NCBI RefSeq assembly: GCF_000499845.2
Contig: NC_023749.2
Location: 31,067,699 to 31,131,698, forward strand
Length of the DNA: 64,000 nt
Direction of reading: 5' to 3'
DNA from: Phaseolus vulgaris
Taxonomy: Eukaryota > Streptophyta > Magnoliopsida > Fabales > Fabaceae
How positions within the stretch are numbered: position 1 is the first letter of the stretch; each line of letters opens with the position of its first letter. This document shows positions 45,772 to 56,285 of this stretch, one piece after another. The notes beneath the pieces were generated by a model that searched no databases, was not told the DNA's origin, and worked only from the letters and a program-made list of their open reading frames with translations. Both the position numbers and the translations under genes were made by a program.

Positions 45772-46223
45772 ATTGTTGGTTTAAGTTTCTGAACAATTTC
45801 TCTTTTCCTTTTTATGCTGTTTTTTATCCTTCCTTTTGTCGATTTGTGAAGACAAATAGGGGGAGAAGTGTTTCGGATATGTAATGTTCTAATATCTGCA
45901 CCTATTTCTACTTTTGAACATTGCTATAACTGGTTGATATTTGAAATTTGAAACTTATTTGAAACTCTAATACAAAATTTCAACCGGTTATTCCTGCGAA
46001 ATAACCGATTGTTTATCTGTGCTACACCATTATATGTTTGACTGGTTTCTCACATTGCTTTAGTTGATGTTCCTCTTTGGAAATCACCTAGTGGGAACTA
46101 GTTTGTGGTGTCTGTTTGATTGGAATAGATTATCCTGTATGTCTATGTTTGCTTATGAATGCAGGTTATACAAATTCTAAACAGGAACATTCCAAAAAGC
46201 ATCCCAAGGATTTGTCTCCATCA

Positions 46224-46236
46224 AATAGGGGGAGAT
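46224..46236 (+). other. polypurine tract of element A
   Basis: AATAGGGGGAGAT directly precedes the TGTAGAACATG start of the truncated 3' LTR. Confidence 0.8.
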
Positions 46237-46310
46237 TGTAGAACATGAGAGCTTTGATGTTTCAAATCCATGATGAAGGTTGAAGCTATGCTGCTTTAGG
46301 TTTGGGTTTA
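46237..46310 (+). repeat. truncated 3' LTR of element A
   Basis: The first 74 bp match the 5' LTR with about two changes, then similarity stops at GGGTTTA. Confidence 0.88.
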
Positions 46311-46570
46311 TGATGAGAATAAAAAAGATGCTATTAATATGAGGAATGGTCAAGGACCAAAATACTTGAAGTTCTTCTTATTAGTGTTCTTAATATAGAG
46401 GCCGAAGCCCAAAGCGCAAGCCCACACTGAGGCCCAAGCCAATACATGATCATCCATCATGCCTCAGAAGATAATAAAAGCAAGGGCACAAGCATTAAAT
46501 AAATGAGAATCATTGGATGTCCCTATTTGTAATTTCTTTTGTGTTGTTTTTAGTAAAACTTTAAAAGGGA
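46311..46570. other. foreign DNA joining truncated elements A and B
   Basis: About 260 bp unlike either element, with GAGGCCGAAGCCCAAAGCG and CACTGAGGCCCAAGCC words near 46400. It may be an LTR remnant of another family. It marks a deletion or rearrangement junction. Confidence 0.45.
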
Positions 46571-47346
46571 GGTGTAGATTTAACCAACTCAGAGGTTTCA
46601 TCTTCAAGATTCACTTCAAAATAGAGCAGAAATTTAGATATTAAAACAACATAGGGATAATGGTAGTCACTTAACCTCATGGACTTTTGCATATGTTCTT
46701 TGATGATATGAATCTAGTTGATCTTGATCTTCTTCATGATGCAGTAGATATAAACAAGATCTTCTTCTGTCAAAACAGAATGGTTGTTCCCCCTTGGAGT
46801 TAGAATCCAAGTGACAATGAGAGCCAACACCCTTTCATCTAACTTCAAACCTCCAACAGAACAAGTTCTAACTTGAGCTTGTTGATTCTTCAAACAACTT
46901 TTGTAGTATTGAACCTTGTTGAAATCTTCCACAACACCAAGATTTCCTTTATTGGTTCTAAGACCAACATATTTCAACCCAATTACAGCAGCCCATACAT
47001 CATGAGTAATCTCCATGTCTACACCTTTAACATGTGAAACAAGATTGTTTCCTTCGAACTTTAAGTTTGTGTAGAATACCCGGATTAAATCTGGATAAAT
47101 GTTTCCCTTCATGTCCAAGAATCTTTTCAGCAACTGATCCTTGAGAAGCCTTCTCACATTGTCCAGCTTTTGGCTTTTCAACCAATCAAAGGAGACAACT
47201 TTTGGATTGTTGATCACTTTTGTACTTGTCTCAAAGCGATACCTCTCAATAAGTTCATTATCCCCTGAAAACCAGCCCTCAAGCCTTCCTCCTGACCTTA
47301 CAACCCTTGTTTTGATCCTCTTTGATGTGGGTGGAGTGGACTGCAT
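46571..47346 (-). pseudogene. element B third ORF, truncated
   Basis: Reads MQSTPPTSKRIKTRVVRSGG, then LEGWFSGDNELIERYRFETS, FLDMKGNIYPDLIRVFYTNL, HVKGVDMEITHDVWAAVIGL and GGLKLDERVLALIVTWILTP. A TAG at 46711-46713 replaces the Trp of the other copies; beyond it IHIIKEHMQKSMRLSDYHYP continues in frame until homology ends near 46571. An upstream in-frame ATG (47409) adds a hydrophobic leader that is probably untranslated. A GCTATAAAA box lies at 47446-47454 on the minus strand, about 100 bp upstream of this start. Best copy of the family in this window for the first 210 codons. Confidence 0.75.
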
Positions 47347-48136
47347 GAAAACAGAAAAAGGAGACAAAACACTCAAGGAGAGAAAGAGATGTTGCAAGAG
47401 ATGACTCAATTGGTTGTTTTTGTGAAAGCAAATAGTTGTAACAAATTTTATAGCAAATCAGAGACCTTCTTTGATCCTTTGGTGATTGTGGGTTTCAGTC
47501 TTCAAGATAAGAAATTGGTCCAAGCACTGCACAAAAAACATCAGAAAAGAGCAGAAAAACACATGGTTAGCACATGTGATCTTTGATTAGACATAAAGGC
47601 TCTTGAATTTCCAAGATATGGAATATATTCCTTTATGACATCTTGTAACTTCCTCCAAAACACAATCAGGCTTTCAAGACTGCTTTATTGACTTAAGATC
47701 CTTTCATTTTTTAGATCTGCAACAGACAGAAAGTATAGAGAAATTAATTCAATTTTTTCACAATGTTGTCAGAGAAGAAACAATCGGTTGTTTCGAGGAA
47801 ACAATCAGTTGTTTTTCTGCAACATGTTGACAGATTGTGATTTTCAAGCATAGCCTGAGAAAGGTTCAAAAAAGATGTAAATGCTCATTTGAAAAAGAAA
47901 ATTAAACATAAATCAGTAATTAAAAACAAAGGCAAAGATAAGGAAGCTCTTATCATTTTATGAAGTCCCTTCAATGAGTCATTGTTTGTGATCAAGAATG
48001 CTTCTTTTGAATTTTGAAAAGGCTTGAATTGGTACACACCCTTAATTCAGTTTCAGTCTTAATACTTTTCTTCCAAAAACCTGATCAGATGACTCAGAGC
48101 TTCATGTTCTTCTAGTATCCCTTCATTAAAATGAAT
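47347..48136 (-). promoter_or_regulatory. element B spacer with TATA box
   Basis: Noncoding; holds GCTATAAAA (47446-47454) and a 21-bp palindrome pair (47781-47810). Its length is close to that of the element A spacer, and both contain TATCTTGGAAATT. Confidence 0.5.
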
Positions 48137-49852
48137 TCAAGCAACAAGATTTGGTCCCCTGACAAATGTGGGTCCATTTGATTTATTTTTATCATTTGAA
48201 ACCTCACAACCTTTGGGAATCCATTTCATAAAACCTCTGGAAACAAAATATTTCCTTATTTTACAAAATCTGTCTGAATGACCTATTTTCATGCAATAAA
48301 AGCATGTAACAACCGGTTGTTTCGACTTAACAATCGGTTGTTTTACTGGCAGTTTTGAAAAATTCTTTGAAAACTTATCTTGCTTGTTTTGTGGATTAAA
48401 ACCTAATCCAGCTCTTCCAAACACACAATTTTGAGATGCCAAGACATTCTCAAAGTTGGATTTTCTCTTTGAAAGCTTATCCACAGTTCTAACAAGATAA
48501 TGAACTTTCTTTTCAAGATTTTCACAAACAAGAGAGTCACACACATGAGAAGAGTTTTTGCAATGCTTTTCAAAATCAATTTTTGATTTTTCCAGCTCTT
48601 CTTCAAGTGTCTTAACCCTCTTTTCAAGCCAATTGTTTAACCCTTTCAATTGGTTGTTTGAGAGAACCAATCGGTTAGCTTCTTCATGAGTTTCTTGAAA
48701 AGCTTGAAGCAATTTACTATAATTTTCAGCACTTAGGGAAGCACATGAACTTACATTGCTTGAGTTGCATGACTCATCATCTCCTTCTGCAATCAAGCAT
48801 ATGTTTGCTTTTTCATCTTCACTTGATGAGGAGCTTGATGAGGAAACTTCATTTTCATCCCAAGCAATATATGCTCTTCTTGATTTTCCCTTTTTCTCCT
48901 TGTAGCTTGATTTCTTTTCATTGCTTTCTTTATTTGGGCAATCAGCTTTTATATGCCCTTGTTCACCACAAGTAAAGCAAATATAATTGTTAGAATTGAA
49001 ATCACTAGTTTTATTGTTGCCATACCTTTCTTTGTTGGCTTCTTTGTTGCGATTTCTCTTCAAGAATCTACTAAATTTTTTGAACAACAAGCTAAGGTTT
49101 TCTTCTTCACTTTCATCACTTGAATCTTGTTTGCTTTTGTGCTTGGCAGCTTTGAAGGCAATGCTTCTCACATGCTTGTCTTCACTTTCTTGAACATTGA
49201 GTTTATTCATTTCTAACTCATGTTCTTTAAGCTTACCAAACAATGAAGCCGTTGTCAAGGATGTCAAATCTTTTGATTCAGAAATTGCTGTCACCTTAGG
49301 TTGCCAAGATCTATCAAGACACTTAAGAATCTTGATGTTCAGTTCTTCTTTGTCAAAGGTTTTCCCAAGGCTCATAAGGTGGTTGATGATGTGAGTGAAC
49401 CTCTTTTGTACTTCAGTAATTGACTCACCCTTGAGAATTCTAAACATTTCATATTCCTAAATTAGAGTATGCTTTCTAGCTCTATTCACATCATTGGTTC
49501 CTTCACGAGTCACCTCCAAAGTGTCCCACATCTCCTTGGCCGATGAGCATTGAGAAATCCTGAAAAATTAATCCGAATTCAAGGCAGATGTTATGATGTT
49601 CTAAGAAATACAATCAAATTTGGCCTTCTTGTTTTCAGAATCAGTCCATTGGGACCAAGGCTTTTCAATGGAAGATCCATCTTTTTAAAATTTTGGAATA
49701 AAAGGGTCATTTTCAATTGCATCCCAAATTCCTTTGTCAAGAGATTCCACAAAGATTTTTATTCTAACTTTTCAGAATTGATAATTCAAACCACAAAACA
49801 GAGGTGGTCTGTTAATTGAAGCACCCTCTCCAAAAGGTAGTTTTTCAGCCAT
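48137..49852 (-). pseudogene. element B gag
   Basis: Begins MAEKLPFGEGASINRPPLF (ATG 49850-49852) and contains the DUF4219/UBN2 core, MFRILKGESITEVQKRFTHI, LNIKILKCLDRSWQPKVTAI, a CCHC knuckle (CFTCGEQGHIKADC), a Ser-rich acidic stretch and a coiled-coil tail ending with CFYCMKIGHSDRFC and FVRGPNLVA. Open for 436 codons from 49447 to 48137; upstream are at least two stops (TAA near 49568 and TAG near 49457). Two palindrome pairs lie in the coding sequence (48311-48340 and 48647-48677). Confidence 0.9.
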
Positions 49853-49898
49853 TAAAAAAAGATTTTAGGATCAAACTTGAGTATTTTTCAAGTACAAA

Positions 49899-49912
49899 GC
49901 TCTTGATGCCAA
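49899..49912 (-). other. primer binding site of element B
   Basis: Minus strand reads TTGGCATCAAGAGC directly inside the LTR; same T-to-C change as in A and D compared with tRNA-iMet complement. Confidence 0.65.
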
Positions 49913-49913
49913 T

Positions 49914-50997
49914 TGTTAGAATATATGGCCTTAAACGAAAGGGGGGGTGAATTGTTTAAAGGGGGTTTTCGAAAACATTTTAAACTAGAATGAAATTCTT
50001 TACAAGAAACCAGAATAGGAATTTAGTTAGCCAAGAAACAAAGCAAAATTCAGCAAAGCACCAGAAAAACAATCGGTTGTTTCTTTGAAATAATCGGTTG
50101 TTTATACCAGCAAATCAACAACAACTGAATTTAAATGAGTTTAAGGAAAGAAAGAGATACACAAATAGTTTATACTGGTTCACTCTTCAACCAAGAGCTA
50201 CATCCAGTCCCCAGAATCCACTGGGTAATCCACTAAGCAATCAATTACAGATTACACACAAAACCACCAAAGAAGTGACCTTGAACCCCTAAAGAAACAC
50301 ACTTCCTTTGGCACAACACACACCAAGAATGTTGATCTTGACAACCTCAAGAGCACACAACACTCCTTGGCTTACAACACCAGAATTTACAAAGTGTTCA
50401 GAACGAATTACACTTGTTACAGAATGAACTGAAATCAATACAAATGTAATCCTATTCCACTTTCTCTTGAGAAAACCAAAGCTGAATTGTGAATATTCAA
50501 ATCTTGAAAGCAATCTCTGAAAAACTCAATTTTTTTTTTCTTTTTCCTTGTTTGTTATAAAACATAAACAAACTATTTATAGCTTTCAAAGATTGGTTAA
50601 AGCATTTAAAACTGGAGCGCATTCAGTTTGAAAATCATTTAAAGCACACTCAACTAACAAAACAGATTATGTTAGGATTTTCAAACAAACAATCGATTGA
50701 AAGCATGAAACAATCGATTGTGTTGGTTTGATAGCAAGTCAACCAACCAAAACAGTTTTCAACCTTTTCAAAAACACCTAAGAGTAAAACAATCGGTTGT
50801 TTTGACAAAACAACAGGTTGTTTTTCACTTAGTTTGAAAAACACTTTAAACATAAAAGATTTGAAAACACTTTAGCTTTAGATTCAACAAAGAGTGGATT
50901 ATACAGATAAACTACCCAGATCCTACTCTAAACACAACATCAACTTCAGCCTTCCATCAAGCACTAGGATTTGGATTCTTCAAAGCTTTTGATCACA
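49914..50997 (-). repeat. 5' LTR of element B
   Basis: 1084 bp. In element sense it starts TGTGATCAAAAGC and ends TATATTCTAACA, and is related to the element D LTR (51889-53024). Palindrome pairs lie at 50070-50100, 50690-50720 and 50790-50820; the shared promoter block lies at 50171-50213. Confidence 0.85.
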
Positions 50998-51888
50998 CTT
51001 GATTCAACAAACACTAGTGTGACTAATGTTGAGACGTTTAACAACTATCTTGGAGTTGTTTCTCATGAGAAACTCTCCATTTTGATTAATTCATGGGATG
51101 AAGTGTTAGAGGTCGATTGGAACATGCTCTGGGAGGATGTTCGGGTAAGCTTTACATTATTATCGTTATCATATAATGCTTTTTAATATTCAATGATTAA
51201 CTTTAATTTGATGATATTATTTTGCAGGAAAATTTTGAAATCCCTAATGTGGAACCGCTTCGATCAAAGATTATATCCAATATCAGACTTAAATTTTGTC
51301 AGTTTAAGTCAACACTGACAACAAAATATATTTTTGGCAAGCTTAAAGGCGGAAATCCTTGTTTAAAGTACAAACATATTGATGAAGAGACATAAAGTCT
51401 TTTTGTTCAAAGCCATGAGTGTGAAGCATAGAAGGTATGTGAAGTTACTTAACTATTTTTTATTTGTATAACATTAATAAATATTATTTAACTCACTTTG
51501 TTTATTTCATTTATGAGAAGATCGTCGGAAGAAAGCTCAAGAGATAGCTTTAAAGAATGTTATTCCGCACATACTGTCTCGTTTGGGGTATGAAAAGCTT
51601 AAGCAATCACTGATGATGGAAAAGGAGCAATTCAGACAGGGGACTGGGTCTGAGATTGATACTGGGGTCACTTCTCCTCTCTCACCACCTTTGCGCCACG
51701 TAAAATGGAAGATGGCCCGAATTAAAAAGTCGGGTGCATTTAGTTCTGAGCAATCAAAGATAGTCTAAAAGAAATTTGTAAGTTATTTTTATCCTCTTTT
51801 GCATATTTTAAAGAATTAAATATATTAAAAACTTATATGATTTTGGTCTCTTGCAGGATTTATTGGTTGAGGAAAGTGTTGAATAAAG
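50998..51888 (+). pseudogene. second CACTA copy: TNPA-like fragment, plus strand
   Basis: Four exons of the same second gene as at 2.4-3.6 and 16 kb: 50998-51144 (YLGVVSHEKLSILINSWDEV; WNMLWEDV, donor GTAAGC), about 51229-51438 (NFEIPNVEPLRSKIISNI; KYKHIDEET then TAA), about 51523-51770 (NVIPHILSRLGYEKLKQSLM; LSPPLRHVKWKMARIKKSGA) and the first bases of the last exon (DLLVEES). It is cut on the left by element B and on the right by element D. Introns are retained. Confidence 0.75.
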
Positions 51889-53024
51889 TGTGTTCAAGCT
51901 TTGAAGAATCCAAACCCTTGAAGTTTGATGAAAGGCTGAATGTGCTTGTTGTTGCTGAGCGGTCTTTAGATAGGATCTGGGGTAGATTATTTGTGTAAAG
52001 CCACTCTTGATTGAATCCAAAGCTTAAGCATTCTCAAACCTTTTTAATTGAAAGTGTTTTTCAAAATAAGTGAAAAACAACCTGTTGTTTTGTCGAAACA
52101 ACCGATTGTTTTATACTTAGGTGTTTTGAGAAAGGTTGAAAATTGTTTTTGATGGTTGACTTGCTGTCAAACCAAAACAACCAATTGATTCGAGCATTCA
52201 ACTGATTGTTTGTTTTGGGACCATAACAGAAAACTGTTTTGTGCGTTGACTGAGTATTAAATGATTTTATAACTGAATAAGCTTCAGTTTTAAATGCTTT
52301 GACCAGTCTTTGAAAGCAATAAATAGTTTGTGCAGATTATGTAACAAACAAGAACTGAGTTTTAATCAAAGAAAAACAGATTTGAGTTTTTCACTGATTT
52401 TGCTTTTGAAGAGTTGAAGATTGCTTTAAGATTGCTTTGATCAAGAGAGTGTGATATAGGATTTTCATCTTGTATTGATTTCAGATCTTTTCTGTAACAA
52501 GTGTAATCCTTTTGTACTTTGAAGAAACTCTGTGTGTGAAGCTGAGAAGTGTTGTGTGTTCTTGAGGTTGTCTAGATCAGCATTTTTAGTGGTGTTTTTG
52601 TTGAGCCAAAGGAAGTGTGTGTCTTGAGGGGATCAAGGTCACTTCTTTGGTGGTGTTGTATGTAATCTAGGGTTGACTGCTTAGTGGATTCCCCAGTGGT
52701 TTCTGGGAAGACTGGATGTAGCTCTTGGTTTAAGAGTGAACCATTATAAATATGTGTGTGCAATTTCTCTATCCCTTGAACTCTTTAAATTCAGTTTATA
52801 TTTGTGATCTGGTATAAACAACCGATTGTTTCTGCTAAACAACCGATTGTTTCTGCGAAACAACCGGTTGTTTTTCTGGTGCTGTGCTAAATTGCTTTGT
52901 GTTTTTGGCAAACTGAATTCTTAATCAAGTTTTCTCGAAGTAATTTCATTCTAGACTTAAAATTTGCGAAAACCCTCTTTAAACCATTCACGCCCCCTCT
53001 AATTTAAAGCCATACATTCTAACA
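51889..53024 (+). repeat. 5' LTR of element D
   Basis: 1136 bp, TGTGTTCAAGC...TACATTCTAACA. Palindrome pairs at 52078-52108 and 52178-52208 and a perfect triple at 52819-52870 (steps 21 and 21). The promoter block with GATGTAGCTC and TATAAAT lies at 52711-52750. Confidence 0.88.
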
Positions 53025-53025
53025 A

Positions 53026-53038
53026 CTGGCATCAAGAG
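53026..53038 (+). other. primer binding site of element D
   Basis: CTGGCATCAAGAGC follows the LTR end, identical to element B apart from the first base. Confidence 0.65.
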
Positions 53039-53085
53039 CTTGGTTCTTGAAATTTATTCAAGTGTGATCCTAAAACTGTTTTTAT

Positions 53086-54496
53086 ATGGCTGATAGATTA
53101 CCTTTTGGGGAAGGTGCTTCAATCAACAGACCACCTCTGTTTTGTGGTTTGAACTACCAATTTTGGAAAGTCAGAATGAAAATCTTTGTGGAATCACTTG
53201 ACAAAGGTATTTGGGATGCAATTGAAAATGGCCCCTTTGTTCCAAAATTTGAAAAAGATGGATCTTCCATTGAAAAACCTTGGTCTCAATGGACTGATTC
53301 TGAAAGCAAGAAGGTCAATTTTGATTGCATTGCTAAAAACATAATAACTTCTTCCTTGAATTCAGATGAATTTTTCAGGGTCTCTTAATGCAAATCAGCA
53401 AAGGAAATCTGGGACACCTTGGAGGTAACTCTTGAAGGTACCAATGAGGTGAAAAGAGCCATAAAGCATACTCTAATCCAAGAGTATGAAATGTTCAGAA
53501 TGCTCAAGGGTGAGACAATTGCTGAAGTTCAGAAGAGGTTCACTCACATCATCAATCACCTCATGAGCCTTGAGAAAACCATTGAAAAAGAAGAGCTAAA
53601 CATCAAGATCCTCAAGTGTCTTTATAGGTCTTGCCAACCTAAGGTAACTGCTATATCAGAATCAAAAGATCTAACATCATTGAGTATGACTTCTTTTTTG
53701 GCAAGCTTAAGGAACATGAGTTAGAAATGAATCGACTCAATGTTCAAGAAAGTGAAGACAAGCATGTAAGGAGTATTGCCTTAAAAGCTGTCAAGCACAA
53801 AAGCAAGCAAGAATCCAATGATGAAAGTGATGAAGAGAACCTTAGTTTGCTATCTAGAAAGTTTAGCAAATTCTTGAAAAGGAACCGCAACAAAGACACC
53901 AACAAAGAAAGGTTTGGAAACAAAAAATCCAATGATTTTAATTCCAATAACTATACTTGTTTTGGTTGTGGTGAGAAAGGGCACATAAAGGCAGATTGCC
54001 CAAATAAAGAAAGCAAGGAGAAGAAGTCAAGCTATAAAGAAAAGAAGGGAAAGTCAAAAAGGGCCTACATAGCTTGGGATGAGAATGAAGTCTCCTCATC
54101 AAGCTCATCATCAAGTGAAGAAGAAAAGGAAAACATATGCTTGATTGCTGAAGGAGATGATGAGTCATGCAGCTCAAGTGAAGTAAGTTCATGTGCTTCT
54201 TTAAATGCAGAAAATTATAGTGAATTGCTTGAAGCTTTTCAAGAAACACATGATGAAGCTAATCGATTGGTTCTTTCAAACAATCGATTGAAAGAGCTTA
54301 ACAACAGGCTTGAAAAGAGAGTGAAGGCACTTGAAGAAGAGTTGGAAAAATCAAAAAGAGATTTTGAAAATCTAGAAACTCATTGCAAAAACTCTTCTTG
54401 CAAGTGTGACACTCTCATTTGTGAAAATTGTGAAAATCTTGAAAGAAAAGTGCATTATCTTGTGAGTACTGTGGATAAGCTTTCAAAAGAAAAATC
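53086..54496 (+). pseudogene. element D gag, interrupted by element C
   Basis: Starts MADRLPFGEGASINRPPLF; core blocks VRMKIFVESLDKGIWDAIEN and LNIKILKCLYRSCQPKVTAI; CCHC knuckle CFGCGEKGHIKADC; Ser-rich acid tract; coiled coil up to VDKLSKEK. It has a TAA after EFFRVS (53386-53388) and a frameshift near 53700, then is open for 255 codons from 53727. A palindrome pair lies in the coding region (54261-54290), encoding NRLVLSNNRLK. Translation then runs into the LTR of element C. Confidence 0.88.
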
Positions 54497-56267
54497 TGTT
54501 GAGTTTAATAGTGCCAAAGTTCAAGAGGGGGGGGTGAATTGACCTTTTAAAACTTTCTCGCAGAAACAGTGTTTAACACAGTTTATAGAAAATAAATCGA
54601 TTTATGTGAAAATGAACAGATTTATTTCGGCACTGTTTTTGTTTGAAAAGCGTTTATACAGCAAGGTTAATCACAAGATTATGCAGATAGATTTTCTAGA
54701 TGCACACACACTGATATTAAACGAAAACCAGTGAAACACAAAACAACAAACTTCAATTTCAAGCAAGTGATTAAGGTTCAATTGATAGCATGCCAATTAA
54801 TTGAGTAACCTTTACAATCAACCTGTTCCAGTGGCTTTTAACAAACTATGAGTGTTCTTCTTGATATAAAACAGTTTTCCAGAAATTAAGAACAATGAAT
54901 CACAGAACAGCAAGCTTCAATTTTATGCAATTGTTTAAGGTTCAATTAATAGCTTTGACAATTTCTTGAGCAACCTATCACAGTCAATCTGTTCCAGTGG
55001 CTTTTAACAAATTTTATATGTTCTTATCAGAATCAAAGACTTTTTCAGAAATTAAGAACAGTATGAACTGAGCCCAGAAAGAACAGATTTATTATTGATT
55101 GAACAAATTTATTTCTTTGCTGTTTTAACAATTATGCAAAAACTTAATTGCAGAGATTGAGAGAGAATGAACACAGGGCAGTTATACTGGTTCACTCAAC
55201 TGAGCTACATCCAGTCTTCACCTAAAACCAAGGTGAAATTCACTAAACCACAATACAAAAAACACAATTCCCACTGTTCTTGAAACCTACAAGAACTTAG
55301 GTACTCTTGCTGAAAAAACCTATTTCAGCTCACACACACTCTTCAAGAAAACCTATCAAGAAGAGTGTTCAACCAAACTATTACAAGAAATGAGAAGTGA
55401 AACGACTACACCTGATTGAGGATACAAAGATCTGCCTTAAACCAGTAGGCAAGATTGCTAGAACAGTAGCAGCACCTCACACCAAGCTTTTGGAACCAAA
55501 CCAAGAACAAGCACTTTGTGATTTTCGAAATCTTTGAAGAACAAATGCTAATCCTTTGTAAACTCTTAATTCTCTGCTGTAAAACTTGTTTTTGCAAATG
55601 TGTGAACGATGTTTTTAACCGGAAACAATTTTTCATTTTATAGAAAACCAACTTATAATAGAATTTTGAAAAACAGTTAAAGCTGTTATAAAATGAACAG
55701 ATTGAAAATAAAATGAACAGATTTATTTTCAAAAGCAGTTAGAGAATTTGTTAAGTGAGGAGACTTAGTCAACCATTCTGGTGCAGAGATAAAATTGAAA
55801 AACGTTTAAGCTAGATATGGCACCAGAGACAAAAAGAATCTATTCATTTACAGATGAACAGATTTATTTTTCTAAACGAAAACAGAAAAGCTTAACTATT
55901 TGAAACACAGTCGTTTTGAAAGATAGAAGACTTAGTCAAAATACATGATGCACAAAATCTATTTTTGACAAGACTTAGCCAAGGCATCAGTGTAAAAATG
56001 AATCTGTTTATTTAGAAAAGAATAGATTTATTTTTATGCAGTAAACGTGTTTTTTGTAAAACATGTGAAAAACAGTTTAAGAAAACTTATGCTTGTTCTT
56101 ATCACATGGCCAGTGGTTATGAGGTGAGTTACTCAGCAAAAAGCCCACTCTTAAACAACCTCTAAGCACTACCTAAGACACACTTAAAGCAAAGAAAAAT
56201 ACACATGAAATGTACATAGAAGTCTTCATCAAACACAATCTTGAAGGGGCAGCAACCATCTTTAACA
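54497..56267 (-). repeat. 3' LTR of element C
   Basis: 1771 bp, plus strand TGTTGAGTTTAATAG...CATCTTTAACA. It contains a 164-bp imperfect direct repeat (54751-54914 and 54915-55078), the shared promoter block (minus, 55182-55219), and several 20-bp-spaced pairs of a GAACAGATTTATTT-like word (54590-54630, 55080-55120, 55695-55735, 55850-55880, 56000-56035). Confidence 0.9.
54751..55078. repeat. 164-bp imperfect tandem repeat in the element C LTR
   Basis: Both units run from CTTCAATTTCAAGCAAGTG-like sequence through GGTTCAATTGATAGC and CTGTTCCAGTGGCTTTTAAC to AGAAATTAAGAACA. The same pair is present in the other LTR, so it predates insertion. Confidence 0.8.
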
Positions 56268-56285
56268 ATCTCCCCCTGTTTGATG
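56268..56285 (-). other. polypurine tract of element C
   Basis: Minus strand CATCAAACAGGGGGAGATT touches the 3' LTR. Confidence 0.8.

Larger units (their letters stand above)
40932..46310 (+). mobile_element. element A: pol-less SIRE-like copia element (gag + third ORF)
   Basis: In order on the plus strand: 5' LTR (40932-42049), primer site, gag (42114-43813), a spacer of about 700 bp, the third ORF (44649-45771), a polypurine tract (46224-46236) and the first 74 bp of the 3' LTR. Protease, integrase, reverse transcriptase and RNase H are absent, so it would depend on proteins from another element. The 3' LTR stops at 46310 next to foreign DNA. Confidence 0.85.
46571..50997 (-). mobile_element. 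element B: pol-less SIRE-like copia element, 3' truncated
   Basis: Minus-strand order: 5' LTR (49914-50997), primer site, gag (48137-49852), a spacer of about 700 bp, third ORF (46571-47346). The 3' end including the 3' LTR is missing. As in element A, all of pol is absent between gag and the third ORF. It landed in a CACTA fragment whose sequence resumes at 50998. Confidence 0.85.
51889..54496 (+). mobile_element. element D: SIRE-like copia element, left part
   Basis: 5' LTR, primer site and most of gag on the plus strand, then cut by element C at 54497. The rest should lie beyond the right end of C, outside the window. LTR and gag are closest to element B. Confidence 0.88.

Noticed and set aside
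49550..49819. 89-codon plus-strand frame
   Set aside because: It is the complement of the N-terminal part of element B gag.
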